Virus record (IMG/VR): IMGVR_UViG_3300042879_002939
Span: 1 to 42,076 of that record
Source: a virus
Strand: one strand, 5' to 3'
Length of the DNA: 42,076 nucleotides
Shown here: one piece after another, positions 31,837 through 40,202 of the stretch
How the letters are laid out: each line of letters starts with the position of its first letter
Position numbering within the stretch: the stretch's first letter is position 1
The notes under the pieces: model-generated
The model's input: the letters and a program-made list of their open reading frames with translations, nothing else
The model's database searches: none
Told to the model about the DNA's origin: nothing
Position numbers and translations under genes: made by a program

Positions 31837-34079
31837 CAGCGGGGTTGGACGAATACCCACCTGAGCGAGCCATCGATGGTCTTGCGGGCCTTGCTCCACC
31901 CCAGTTCGCGCATGATCGAGCCCACCTGCATCTGGTCTGAACGGGTCTGGCGTTCGACGGGCTTCTGGACAGCTTCGGTGAGCAACAGCTCGCTGGTGAT
32001 GGCGCGGCTGAAGTTGTTCGGGGCCTTCAGCCATGCCTCGATGGGTTCGCGCCACGGGTTGGCGACCTGGTAGGACTCGTTCTCGCGGTTGACCTGAAGC
32101 GACAGGTCGAGGGGCAGGAAGTTGGGATCGCCAGCTCGGTAGGCATGGACGGCAGCGCTCCAGATGGCGTCGCGTTCAGCCGCAAGGGTCCCGGTGTCGA
32201 TCGGGTCGGCCTCGTTGCGGGTGCATGGGATCACCCAGAAGCGGCGGTTGCCGGTGTCATCGACGAGGAAGCCCTCCGTGCGGTTCGTCGAGCCGACGAT
32301 GATGCCGCGGCGCGGGTTGTTCTCCACGGCCTTGCCGTAGGGGGCGCGGAAGAGGTCGGACTGGGTGGTGAGGAAGGCCTTGACCTGGCCGGCGTGCTTC
32401 CGGGAGGTGACGTGATCCAGCTCAGCCCACTCCATGATCCAGGAGCGATGAAGCTTGAGAAGGTCGTCCTTGCTGGAGAGGTCGCCGAGCGAATCGGAGA
32501 AGAAGGGGCCACCTAGGACTGACCAGAACGAGCTCTTGCGGGCCCCCTGATCGCCGGAAAGGATCGTGGTGGTGTCGTGCTTCGCTCCAGGCTCGAATGC
32601 ACGGCGTACTGCGCCGATGAGGGTGCAGCGGAGCATGTGGTCGTAGAGGGTCGGCTCCCCCAGTGCGCCGTCTTCAGGCCTGAGATAGGCGGTGGCGAGC
32701 GCGTTGATGTAGGCGGGTTGGATGGTCGCTGCGACATGCTCCAGGTAGAGCGTTACCGGGTCGTAGGGGCGCTCACGGGCCACCTGAACGAGGGCATCGA
32801 TGGCCAGCTCCTTCGAGACCTTGAAGCCCTGATCCGCGAGCGAGAGGTAGAACCGCTCGGCGCCCTCCATGGCAGCACCGTCGACCTCCACCTGTTGGTG
32901 GAAGACGTTCCATCGGATGCGGTCCCCTTCCTGGGCCTGCTGGCGGAGCATGGCAAGGAGCTCACCGGCCTCAAGCTTCTGAGGCTTTGCGAAGGATGGT
33001 GCATACGCCTGCTGTGGGGCCTGCTGAGGCGAACCCTCTGGCGGCTCCGGATGGTTCGCGCGATCCCGCGACCTGGGAGGCTGAGGCAGCAGTGGGCGCG
33101 CCGCGCGGGTGTGGAAGCGGAGCCGTTCGTGGAGCTTGTCTTCGGGAGTGGATGGGGATGGCGTGCGGCCGTCTGCGCCATCGAAGCGCCGCCAGGCCTT
33201 CCGCTCATCGAAGTCCTTGGCCTTGGTCGCCGCGGCCTGGATGTGAAGGGCGAAGGCCTGTGAGGCGGTGATGTCGGGCTGATGGCCCTGTGAGCGGATC
33301 CACTCTTCGGTGCCCCGTAGATCGAGGGCGAGGCGTAGCTGGTCATCGTTCCAGCTGCCTGGGGTGCCGCCGGACTCGATGAGTTGGCGTGAGGCCTTGG
33401 AGATGAAGTCGAGCAGCGGCAGCGGCCCCGGGCCCGGCCCAGAAGGCGGGGGCAAGGGGGCGGTGCTGAGCAGTGGCGTGGGCTCGGGCTCGGGATCCTC
33501 GAGCAGCAGCTCGATGAGCTCCATGGGAGCGACGCCCAAATCCTGCTCACCGGGGCCGCGTCCCTTCAGCCAGCGGTAGCCGGTGGTCTCTGGATGGCGG
33601 CCGGCGACGACGGAGTAATGGCGCGCCCAGCGAAGATCGATCTGCTCTGCCTTGCCATCGGGGCCGAGGATCTTGGTGGGCTTGCCGGTGGCGGGGTCAG
33701 GGTCGCCTGTGTGCCAGAAGCGGCGGTTGCGAAGGGCGGGCCAGAACTGCTCGGGGACGGAGTAGATGATCTGGAAGCGCCCGTCGCGGCCTGAGGTCAT
33801 GGCCCAGGACTTGGGGAGCGAGCGGAGGGGGATGCCGAGGCGCTCCAGCTGGGCGGTGGCCGTGATGCCGTCGTGATCGACGAAGACGATGCCGCCTGAT
33901 GCGGGGCCAGCCTGAACGCCGATGGCATGTGCGCGGCCGGCGGTGATCTCGGCGGCCATGGCGGCTTTGGAGAGTGGGTTGTCGGCCCACTTCTCCTGGT
34001 AGGCGCGCTTGTTGGCGCCGACCGCGACGAATGCCCAGTGGTCTGGGAGGCGGGCGAGCTCCTGTAGCAGGTCCGCCAT
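31836..34079 (-). CDS. PrimPol - VirE-type helicase replication protein
   Basis: The 747-residue protein has an N-terminal primase-polymerase domain (residues 1-200): acidic pair in VFVDHDG (D68, D70), SGRDGRFQIIY where many family members have His, and IDLRWARHYSVVAG. A low-complexity Pro-rich linker follows. The C-terminal VirE-like ATPase has Walker A SGDQGARKSS (508-517), Walker B-like WIMEWAELD and STNRTEGF, NRRFWVIPC. Such proteins prime and unwind phage or plasmid origins. The repeat array follows its stop. Loss of the usual His is notable but seen in some relatives. Confidence 0.9.
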   Translation of the reverse strand: MADLLQELARLPDHWAFVAVGANKRAYQEKWADNPLSKAAMAAEITAGRAHAIGVQAGPASGGIVFVDHDGITATAQLERLGIPLRSLPKSWAMTSGRDGRFQIIYSVPEQFWPALRNRRFWHTGDPDPATGKPTKILGPDGKAEQIDLRWARHYSVVAGRHPETTGYRWLKGRGPGEQDLGVAPMELIELLLEDPEPEPTPLLSTAPLPPPSGPGPGPLPLLDFISKASRQLIESGGTPGSWNDDQLRLALDLRGTEEWIRSQGHQPDITASQAFALHIQAAATKAKDFDERKAWRRFDGADGRTPSPSTPEDKLHERLRFHTRAARPLLPQPPRSRDRANHPEPPEGSPQQAPQQAYAPSFAKPQKLEAGELLAMLRQQAQEGDRIRWNVFHQQVEVDGAAMEGAERFYLSLADQGFKVSKELAIDALVQVARERPYDPVTLYLEHVAATIQPAYINALATAYLRPEDGALGEPTLYDHMLRCTLIGAVRRAFEPGAKHDTTTILSGDQGARKSSFWSVLGGPFFSDSLGDLSSKDDLLKLHRSWIMEWAELDHVTSRKHAGQVKAFLTTQSDLFRAPYGKAVENNPRRGIIVGSTNRTEGFLVDDTGNRRFWVIPCTRNEADPIDTGTLAAERDAIWSAAVHAYRAGDPNFLPLDLSLQVNRENESYQVANPWREPIEAWLKAPNNFSRAITSELLLTEAVQKPVERQTRSDQMQVGSIMRELGWSKARKTIDGSLRWVFVQPR

Positions 34080-34082
34080 GCG

Positions 34083-34283
34083 TCAGCCCTGCTCGATGAG
34101 ATCGGCCATGCGCCGAAGCTCGGTCTGCACGGCGTGTGCAGTGGGCCCCGGGAGCTCGCGGAGCTGGATAGCGCGCTGCCTGAGGATCTCGCTGCTGATG
34201 CGGCGCTGGTAGCCGACGCCGGCGGCCCAGGCGACGGAATCACGGAGCTCGAGGACGGCGAGTTCAGGATCGTGTCCGCTCAT
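34083..34283 (-). CDS. hypothetical protein
   Basis: A 66-residue helical protein, MSGHDPELAVLELRDSVAWA onward, with a Gln/Arg-rich C-terminal half (QRAIQLREL, TELRRMADLI). It is not recognised. The ATG at 34283 overlaps the end of the upstream gene by ATGA and the stop is 3 bp before the PrimPol start, so it is part of the replication operon. Confidence 0.55.
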   Translation of the reverse strand: MSGHDPELAVLELRDSVAWAAGVGYQRRISSEILRQRAIQLRELPGPTAHAVQTELRRMADLIEQG

Positions 34284-34477
34284 GCGATGCGATCCGGTTG
34301 GCACTGGAATGGCCTGACGCCGATCACGTGTGAGGGGAACATCTCCTGAGCGGTGAGGAGCGCATCGGTGTCGTCTGAGGCGATCATGCCGATGCGGATC
34401 GGATCACAGCCTTGCTTGAGGGCGGTGACGGTGAAGGGGAACATCGGCGGCTGACGGCGGAACAGGCGGCGGATCAT
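34280..34477 (-). CDS. hypothetical protein
   Basis: A 65-residue basic protein, MIRRLFRRQPPMFPFTVTAL then DPIRIGMIASDDTDALLTAQ. I do not recognise it. The start at 34477 overlaps the upstream gene (34474-34719) by ATGA. An N-terminal Arg-rich stretch suggests nucleic-acid contact, but this is only composition. Confidence 0.5.
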   Translation of the reverse strand: MIRRLFRRQPPMFPFTVTALKQGCDPIRIGMIASDDTDALLTAQEMFPSHVIGVRPFQCQPDRIA

Positions 34478-34719
34478 GCTTCGGAAGTCTCCTGCTGCAG
34501 CGCGAGGTTGGCGGAGGCGATGCGATTGAAAAGGCGACGGCACTCGCGCACGGTGGCCTCGATGGCGAGGTAGCCCCAGTTGCGGAAGCGGATCTGATGC
34601 TCAGCCCAGAGCTCTGGAGACTTGGCCCAGTCGATGGCGTGCTGATCGGAGGGCGGCTCGCAGTGATGGGCGTCGCGGTAGAGGCGGCGAAGCCGGTGCA
34701 GGGCGGTCTGTGGATCCAT
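34474..34719 (-). CDS. hypothetical protein
   Basis: An 81-residue helical protein, MDPQTALHRLRRLYRDAHHC then WAEHQIRFRNWGYLAIEAT and RRLFNRIASANLALQQE. Unrecognised. It lies in the replication block, about 70 bp after the VRR-NUC gene. The longer frame to 35163 shadows the nuclease gene. Confidence 0.55.
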   Translation of the reverse strand: MDPQTALHRLRRLYRDAHHCEPPSDQHAIDWAKSPELWAEHQIRFRNWGYLAIEATVRECRRLFNRIASANLALQQETSEA

Positions 34720-34789
34720 GGGAGAGGGACGGATGCAGGCTGACCCTACGAGCGCAGACGGGCTGTGAGACGACGGCCGCAACAGTTCG

Positions 34790-35182
34790 TTACGAAGGCG
34801 GCAGATGCGGGGGATGGAGGATGGCGCGCGCTTCCTCGACGTTGTGAGCGACGCCAGCGAGGCCACCAGCTGCCTGGACGTTGGCGATGAAGCGCTCCTG
34901 GTCAGCGGTGGCCTTGGCGAGGTCCTTGGTCTCGATGGCGACGAAGACAGCGATGCGTTGACCGACCATCTCGGGCGTGACGACCATGCTGCGCCAGCCG
35001 ATCCAATCGGAAGAGCCGCGGAATGGTTTGCCGCCCTGAGAGCCGAGGCCGTAGGCCACGGGGCGGCCGTTGCGATCGAAGAGCGAGCCGACGTTGTTGC
35101 GCAGCAGCCTGATGAGGCCGCGGCCGAACTCCAGGGCGATGGCTGCAGAGACGGCGGCCTCATCGGAACTGCGCCTGGGCAT
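34790..35182 (-). CDS. VRR-NUC domain nuclease
   Basis: The 130-residue protein has the compact VRR-NUC (PD-(D/E)XK) fold: an early Glu in EAAVSAAIALEFGRG, SDWIGWR (Asp59), the VAIETKD motif (E84, K86) and Q-x-x-F (DQERFIANV). Such stand-alone enzymes cut branched DNA and are common next to phage SF2 helicases. It overlaps the helicase gene by 23 bp, so the two are probably co-translated. Confidence 0.85.
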   Translation of the reverse strand: MPRRSSDEAAVSAAIALEFGRGLIRLLRNNVGSLFDRNGRPVAYGLGSQGGKPFRGSSDWIGWRSMVVTPEMVGQRIAVFVAIETKDLAKATADQERFIANVQAAGGLAGVAHNVEEARAILHPPHLPPS

Positions 35183-36638
35183 AGCGGTTGCGGCCTCCTC
35201 GGGCGTTGAGCATGTGGGTGACCCAGCCTGGCTTATAGCCGCGCTCGCGGGCGATCGCTTCGAGCTCCTCCTTGGTGCGGGCCTGGGCCACTTCGCGGCG
35301 GCTCTGGCGCTTGGCCAGCTCAGGGTCGAGCTCCTCGAGGTCACCTTCGACGACCTGCATCTCTCGCACGATCACCTCGAACTGGTGGCCGCACTCAGGG
35401 CATGGGTTGGAGATCGATGGGATCTGACAGCAGCAGGCCGGGCAGATCTTGATCGGTGGCGCTGCGGATTCGGCCTTCTCGCGTGCAACCTTCCCTTCGA
35501 GGGACCAGGGGCGGTAGTCGGTGGGTGTGCCGTGCTTGACGACGTCGCCGATGTAGCTGTTGCCCACATGGTCGTTGATCACGGCAAAGGGCTTGCCGCC
35601 GCGCTCGATGGCGGCCAGGCGGCCTGAGGTGGAGTCGAGGTCGAAGCCGGTGGCGTAGATGGGCCTGAGCACGCGGCCGACTTGCTGCAGGAACAGCGTC
35701 AGCGAGTCGGTGGGCCTGTAGAGGATGGCGCCAGCGACGGAGGGGATGTCGGTGCCCTCTGAGATCACATCGACCGATACCAGCACCTTAAGGGAGGCGT
35801 CGCCAAGGTCGCGGATCATGCGCCGGCGTTGCCTACGATCGAGCTTCCCGTCGATGACGGCCGAGGAGATGCCAGCCTCTCGGAAGGCCTCGGAGAGCGT
35901 GGTGGCCACCTCCAGGTTGGGGGTGAAGGCGATGGCGGTGCCGTTGTGGAGCGGCGCGATGGTGCGGCTGTAGTGGGTGACGGCATCGCCCATGAACTGC
36001 CGGCGGCGGAGGATCTCGCCGGCCTCCTGCTTGCCCTTGCGGCTGTCGACCCGCTTGACCATCGAGAGGTCGAGGCCTTTGGGGTGGTAGATCTTTGCGC
36101 GGGTGAGGAAGCCTTCATCCGTGAGCCAGGCGGCATCGGGGCCGAGGATCATCACCTGGAACATGCCGCCGAGGCACTTGCCGTCGAGCCGCTCTGGTGT
36201 GGCGGTGACGCCGAGCACTCGAGCGTTGGGCATGGAGGTGAGGATGGTGGCCCAGGTGCCGGCGACGGCGTGATGGGCTTCGTCGACGACCACCAGCTGG
36301 AACCAGTCGTGCGGGATGAGGTGCAGGCGCTTCACGAGGGTCTGCACGGATGCGACCTGCACGGGGTATCGCAGGTCCATGCGGTAGCCGGAGGCGATGA
36401 CGCCATGGGGGCAGCCGACGGCATCGATGGCGCGTGAGGCCTGATCGACCAGCTCCTGGCGGTGCACGAGGATGAGGGTGCGGTTCTGGCGTGCGGCGGC
36501 CCGTTCGGCGACGTGGACGAAGGTGAAGGTCTTGCCGCCGCCGGTGGGCAGCACGAACAGGACGGTGCGATGCCCGAGCCTGTAGGCATGGCGGATCTCC
36601 TCTGTTGCGGTGACCTGAAAGGGCCTGAGCGCGAGCAT
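35160..36638 (-). CDS. SF2 DEAH-box helicase with zinc ribbon
   Basis: The 492-residue protein has SF2 motifs: PTGGGKT (31-37), VDEAHH, GVTATPERLDG, SEGTDIP and QQVGRVLR. A four-Cys zinc ribbon (CPACCC, CPECGH) follows at about 410-435. This resembles RadD/UvsW-like helicases, which remodel recombination or fork DNA. It heads the leftward operon. No Shine-Dalgarno is seen before ATG 36638. Confidence 0.92.
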   Translation of the reverse strand: MLALRPFQVTATEEIRHAYRLGHRTVLFVLPTGGGKTFTFVHVAERAAARQNRTLILVHRQELVDQASRAIDAVGCPHGVIASGYRMDLRYPVQVASVQTLVKRLHLIPHDWFQLVVVDEAHHAVAGTWATILTSMPNARVLGVTATPERLDGKCLGGMFQVMILGPDAAWLTDEGFLTRAKIYHPKGLDLSMVKRVDSRKGKQEAGEILRRRQFMGDAVTHYSRTIAPLHNGTAIAFTPNLEVATTLSEAFREAGISSAVIDGKLDRRQRRRMIRDLGDASLKVLVSVDVISEGTDIPSVAGAILYRPTDSLTLFLQQVGRVLRPIYATGFDLDSTSGRLAAIERGGKPFAVINDHVGNSYIGDVVKHGTPTDYRPWSLEGKVAREKAESAAPPIKICPACCCQIPSISNPCPECGHQFEVIVREMQVVEGDLEELDPELAKRQSRREVAQARTKEELEAIARERGYKPGWVTHMLNARGGRNRYAQAQFR

Positions 36639-36660
36639 GCGAGAGGCGAGAGGTTGGCGG

Positions 36661-36689
36661 TTGACGTAGGGGCAAGGATCGCAGATTAT
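36661..36689 (+). promoter_or_regulatory. rightward early promoter
   Basis: TTGACG (36661-36666), a 17-bp spacer and GATTAT (36684-36689) form a good sigma-70 type promoter. The start would be near 36696, giving a leader of about 50 bases to the membrane protein gene. Its -10 box overlaps that of the leftward promoter by five bases. Confidence 0.6.
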
Positions 36690-36712
36690 CAGCCGAAATC
36701 AATGGTTTGTAA
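36685..36712 (-). promoter_or_regulatory. leftward promoter for the helicase operon
   Basis: On the minus strand GATAAT (reverse of 36685-36690) is a five-of-six -10 box. It has a weak -35 TTACAA (reverse of 36707-36712) 16 bp upstream. Transcription would begin near 36678, about 40 bases before the helicase ATG. Both promoters cannot bind RNA polymerase at once. Confidence 0.5.
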
Positions 36713-36748
36713 CAGTATGTGACGGTATTTAGCGGGAGGTGAAAGTAT
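36709..36748. promoter_or_regulatory. three phased direct repeats, operator candidate
   Basis: GTAACAGTAT (36709), GTGACGGTAT (36719) and GTGAAAGTAT (36739) fit the pattern GTRAMRGTAT. Starts are 10 and 20 bp apart, on one face of the helix. They cover the leftward -35, the rightward leader and the first bases of the rightward gene's ATG, so one bound protein could block both directions. Confidence 0.55.
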
Positions 36749-36983
36749 GGTCCGGGAAGCGTTTATGGTCGGCCTCGACCCCCGCTATTCACAGATGGGA
36801 CGCCTGTTTGGGGCGATCGCTTTAACGCTCACGCGATCGCTGATCATCCTCTCTCTCACCGTTGCATTCGTCTGGCTGCAAGCCACGAACGAAGCCGCTG
36901 CGTTCAACCGCCTCACCGACGGCCCGAAGGTCACGACCTGGGACGCCGTGTGGCTGGAACTGCGTGTGGAGGCCTGCCGCTGA
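36747..36983 (+). CDS. small single-span membrane protein
   Basis: The 78-residue protein has one transmembrane helix (about 21-46, LFGAIALTLTRSLIILSLTV) and a C-terminal motif FNRLTDGPKVTTWDAVWLEL that I recall from small phage membrane proteins of unknown role. First gene of the rightward operon; GGGAGG lies 7 bases before the ATG. Superinfection or envelope control is a guess. Confidence 0.65.
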   Translation: MVREAFMVGLDPRYSQMGRLFGAIALTLTRSLIILSLTVAFVWLQATNEAAAFNRLTDGPKVTTWDAVWLELRVEACR

Positions 36984-37795
36984 TGGCCCCGAAGCTCATC
37001 CACCATCCCGACCTCAGCAACGAGGACTATCACCACCTCAAGGCGGTCAGCCCGTCACAGATCAAGATCCTCAAGCGGTCCCCGCTCCACTACTTCGACC
37101 AGTTCCTGGCCGAAGACCGGGTGAAGAAGCCGCCGTCGGACGCCATGCTGAAGGGCACAGCGCTCCACACCGCGATCCTCGAGCCGGACCTCTGGAACAG
37201 CACCATCGCCGTGCCGAAGCAGACCTTCGACCGCCGCACCAGGGTGGGCAAGGAGCTGGCTGCTGAGTTCGAGGCCGAGAGCAAAGGCAAGATCGTGCTG
37301 ACGCCCGACGATGCCGACGAGGTGCGCCGCATGGCTGATGCCGTGCGCAAGCACCCGGCCGCGGCCTTCCTGCTGGAGCTCCCCGGCCGCAGGGAGGCCT
37401 CATACACGTGGACCGATGAGGCCACGGGACTGGAGTGCAAGACCCGGCCGGACTGGCACAGCGACGATCGCCGGATCGTGGTCGACGTGAAGACGGCAGC
37501 CGACGCCAGCAGGCAGGAGTTCTGCCGATCGATCAGCAACTTCGACTACCACGTCCAGGCAGCCTGGAATCTGGACGCCCAGGGCGGCGAGCTGTTCCTC
37601 TGCCTGGTGGTAGAGAACGCACGCCCCTATGGCGTCGCGGTCTATCCCGCATCCGAGGCCCTGCTCGACGCCGGCCGCCGGCGGATCGAGGCCGGCATGA
37701 CGGTGCTGGCGGACTGCTGGCGGAACAACAGCTGGCCGGGCTACGGGGACCAGATCCAGGAGCCGATCGATCTGCCTGGCTGGAACAAGGACTGA
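36983..37795 (+). CDS. RecE-like PDDEXK exonuclease
   Basis: The 270-residue protein, from ATG 36983 (TGATG overlap), belongs to the PDDEXK_12 / exodeoxyribonuclease VIII-like group. Motifs: LKAVSPSQIKILKRSP, MLKGTALHTAILEP, ECKTRPDW, IVVDVKTAADAS (catalytic Asp and Lys) and YHVQAAW. It digests one strand of duplex ends to give the RecT substrate. RecT follows 34 bp on. A longer frame to 36950 starts inside the previous gene. Confidence 0.92.
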   Translation: MAPKLIHHPDLSNEDYHHLKAVSPSQIKILKRSPLHYFDQFLAEDRVKKPPSDAMLKGTALHTAILEPDLWNSTIAVPKQTFDRRTRVGKELAAEFEAESKGKIVLTPDDADEVRRMADAVRKHPAAAFLLELPGRREASYTWTDEATGLECKTRPDWHSDDRRIVVDVKTAADASRQEFCRSISNFDYHVQAAWNLDAQGGELFLCLVVENARPYGVAVYPASEALLDAGRRRIEAGMTVLADCWRNNSWPGYGDQIQEPIDLPGWNKD

Positions 37796-37829
37796 CCATC
37801 ACACCATTCGTTACTGAGACTCCATTGCA

Positions 37830-38720
37830 ATGAGCCAGCTTCAACTACCAGCCCAGGTGAGTCAGCTTCGAGCTGACCTGGGCCGCATGACCCGGGAGTT
37901 CGAGACGGCCTTGCCGTCTGCGATCCCTGCCGACCGCTTCATCCGCACCGTCGTCACTGCGGTTCAGATGCAGCCGGACCTGTTGGGGGCCGATAGGAGG
38001 ACGCTGATGAGCGCCTGCATGAAGGCAGCTCAGGATGGCCTGCTGCTCGACGGCCGAGAGGCAGGGCTGAGCGTCTACAACGACCGCCAGAACGGCGGGA
38101 AGACGGTGGCCTACCTCCCGATGGTGGGCGGGATCCTGAAGAAGATCCGCCAGTCGGGCGAGATCAGCAGCATCAGGGCCCACGTCGTCTATGAGGGCGA
38201 TGAGTTCGACTTCGAGCTCGGAGACAACGAGCGGATCCACCACAAGCCCAACCTGGCGAAGCAGTCGAAGCCCCTGGCGGTCTACGCCATCGCCAAGTTC
38301 CGGGATGGCGACATCCAGCGCGAGGTGATGAGCGTGGCGCAGGTGGAGAAGATCCGCGCGAAGGCCACGGGCATCGGCAAGGCGTGCTGGGCGAGCGAGT
38401 GGGGCGAGATGGCGAAGAAGACCGTCATCCGCAGGTTGGCGAAGCGTCTGCCGAGCTCGAACGACCTCGACCAGGTGCTGCAGAGCGACAACGCACTGAG
38501 CCAGGGTGTGACGCAGGTGGCGGTGATCGATGAGCAGCAGGCCCAGCCGGCAGCCATCGAGGCGGAGCCGGTGACGGTCGCGGCGCTGAACCGGCAGATC
38601 GCAGCGGTCAGCGAAGCCGCTGCAGTGTCAGAGCCGGACTCTGACGAATCCTCGCCTGTCGGGGATGTTGCAGAGCAGAAAGTATTGCAGCCAGAAGTGG
38701 TTGCAGATGATCCGTTCTAA
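37830..38720 (+). CDS. recT: RecT single-strand annealing protein
   Basis: The 296-residue protein is RecT family: FETALPSAIPADRFIRTVVT, LMSACMKAAQDGLLLDGREA, YLPMVGGILKKIRQSG and WGEMAKKTVIRRLAKRLP. It anneals single strands made by the RecE-like enzyme. The C-terminal 60 residues are acidic and end ADDPF, like an SSB tail. Confidence 0.95.
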   Translation: MSQLQLPAQVSQLRADLGRMTREFETALPSAIPADRFIRTVVTAVQMQPDLLGADRRTLMSACMKAAQDGLLLDGREAGLSVYNDRQNGGKTVAYLPMVGGILKKIRQSGEISSIRAHVVYEGDEFDFELGDNERIHHKPNLAKQSKPLAVYAIAKFRDGDIQREVMSVAQVEKIRAKATGIGKACWASEWGEMAKKTVIRRLAKRLPSSNDLDQVLQSDNALSQGVTQVAVIDEQQAQPAAIEAEPVTVAALNRQIAAVSEAAAVSEPDSDESSPVGDVAEQKVLQPEVVADDPF

Positions 38721-38732
38721 GGAGTGCGGCCT

Positions 38733-38957
38733 ATGGGTGAACGTGCGTATCTGACGAGCAAGGAAGTCGCCGATCGCTGGCGACTGAGCGACCAGACGTT
38801 GGCCAACTGGCGCTATGCGGGCAAGGGCCCGCCATTCATCCGGGTTGGCAGCCGGGTTTTATACCCCGTCGAGGGGATTCATTCATTCGAGAAACTCGAT
38901 CCATCATGGCTTTCATCGGACAACTCACAGGCAACCTCGGCCGAGACCCAGAGCTGA
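38733..38957 (+). CDS. HTH_17 / excisionase-like DNA-binding protein
   Basis: The 74-residue protein has a MerR-like helix-turn-helix: YLTSKEVADRWRLSDQTLAN then GPPFIRVGSRVLYPVEGI. It may be a regulator or Xis. The ATG at 38733 with AAGGAG 8 bases upstream is chosen over GTG 38724. Its end overlaps the SSB gene by 52 bp. Confidence 0.75.
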   Translation: MGERAYLTSKEVADRWRLSDQTLANWRYAGKGPPFIRVGSRVLYPVEGIHSFEKLDPSWLSSDNSQATSAETQS

Positions 38958-39439
38958 GGACGATTGAGAACAATGGCCAGCCACGTGTGGTGGCCGACTT
39001 CTCCCTGGCGGTGCGGCAAACGCGCCGCCAGGGGACGGAGCTGCCAGCGCGGTGGGTGAAGTGCGCGGCCTGGGGACGCACAGCGGAGCTGATCACGGAC
39101 ATCCTGCGCAAGGGCGACAAGGTGTTCCTGATAGGTCGTGTCGAGCCGCCGGAGCTGTTCACCCGCCGCGATGGTCAGCAGGGCCTGGCGGAGCGGTTCA
39201 CCGTCGAGGCGTTCGAGAAGCTGGGGGAGAGCGGCCAGCAGCAGCAGGCCGCGGCCGCGGCCCCGGCTCAAGCGGCTGCGCCTGCCCCTGCCCCTGCCCC
39301 TGCCCCTGCTCCGGCTCCCGTGGCTGCCCCTGCTCCGGTGGCTGCTGCCCCTGCTCAGCCCGCTCAGCCGGCCCTCCAGCCGCCGCCGGTGTGGAACAGC
39401 CAGCCCCCGGCCGGCGGGTATGAAGATCCGCCGTTCTGA
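38906..39439 (+). CDS. ssb: single-stranded DNA-binding protein
   Basis: The 177-residue protein is an OB-fold SSB: FIGQLTGNLGRDPELRTIE, ARWVKCAAWGRTAELITDIL and GDKVFLIGRVEPPELF. A long Ala/Pro/Gln linker (about 112-165) follows, then the tip YEDPPF in place of DDIPF. It protects single strands and recruits partners. The start lies inside the HTH gene. Confidence 0.95.
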   Translation: MAFIGQLTGNLGRDPELRTIENNGQPRVVADFSLAVRQTRRQGTELPARWVKCAAWGRTAELITDILRKGDKVFLIGRVEPPELFTRRDGQQGLAERFTVEAFEKLGESGQQQQAAAAAPAQAAAPAPAPAPAPAPAPVAAPAPVAAAPAQPAQPALQPPPVWNSQPPAGGYEDPPF

Positions 39440-39442
39440 GCC

Positions 39443-39925
39443 GTGATCGAAGCGGAGTTCCTGGCGTCGCTGCGGCGGCGCTACCGCATCGAACTGCTCA
39501 TCACCCTGGTCCAGCTGGAGCAGCTGTGTCCAGGGTGGTGGCCCGACTTGGCTGAGCTGGCTGAGCAGCTCGGGACCGACCGGTCATCGCTCAATCGATG
39601 CCTGACGAAGCTGGAACGGCTTGGCTTGCTGCGGCGATCGATGATCAGCAACACCGGCGGGAACTGGGTGTGGTGGGTGAAGCGCAGCGAGGGCGATGAG
39701 CCGCGACCAGAGGATGAGCCAGGCTGGCGGCTGCGGGATGTGCAGAGCGGCCGAACGGTGCGGGTGCCGATCAGCCAGCGGACGGAGTGGGCAGCGGCGC
39801 GGGGGATCCCGACGGGGACGATGCGGGGTTTTCTGAACGGCCACCGGACGGTGCTGAGGGGGAGGTGGAAGGTAACGGGCAGCCCATGGGACGCGATTGT
39901 TAACGATTGTGACGCGCCGCCGTGA
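39443..39925 (+). CDS. winged-helix regulator with NUMOD-like tail
   Basis: The 160-residue protein has a MarR-like winged helix (LAELAEQLGTDRSSLNRCLT, KLERLGLLRRS) and a C-terminal WAAARGIPTGTMRGFLNG motif like small DNA-binding modules of homing enzymes. It starts at GTG 39443, 3 bp after ssb. A phage transcription regulator is likely; it may act at the divergent promoter. Confidence 0.65.
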   Translation: MIEAEFLASLRRRYRIELLITLVQLEQLCPGWWPDLAELAEQLGTDRSSLNRCLTKLERLGLLRRSMISNTGGNWVWWVKRSEGDEPRPEDEPGWRLRDVQSGRTVRVPISQRTEWAAARGIPTGTMRGFLNGHRTVLRGRWKVTGSPWDAIVNDCDAPP

Positions 39926-39987
39926 TGCCCCGTCAATGTGCCGTAGGTTGTGCCCACAGCCCGAGAGGGCGCACCTCCCCCGCTCCA

Positions 39988-40146
39988 ATGACCACCAAGC
40001 ACTCTTCTAAAGCAGCCGCCCTGAAGGAAGCTCGCAAGCGCCGGGCCGGCGGCGAGGCCGTCAAAGTCTTCCACCACGCTGGCGTCTACACCCAGCCTGG
40101 GCGCGGCCTCGCCAGCTACAGCTACTACGTGGTTCAGCCTGCCTGA
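39988..40146 (+). CDS. small basic protein
   Basis: A 52-residue protein, MTTKHSSKAAALKEARKRRA then GVYTQPGRGLASYSYYVVQP. Lys/Arg-rich N-terminus suggests nucleic-acid binding; not recognised. The longer frame from 39922 runs into the previous gene. The 60 bp before it hold no clear promoter. Confidence 0.5.
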   Translation: MTTKHSSKAAALKEARKRRAGGEAVKVFHHAGVYTQPGRGLASYSYYVVQPA

Positions 40147-40202
40147 CCGCCAGGGCCCGCCGGAAGCACTGATCCCGGCACCATCCCATCGCTTTTCCCC
40201 TC

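Noticed and set aside
39922-39987. In-frame upstream extension of the small basic protein
   Set aside because: It starts inside the previous gene and gives a Cys/Pro-rich segment with no ribosome binding site; ATG 39988 is simpler.
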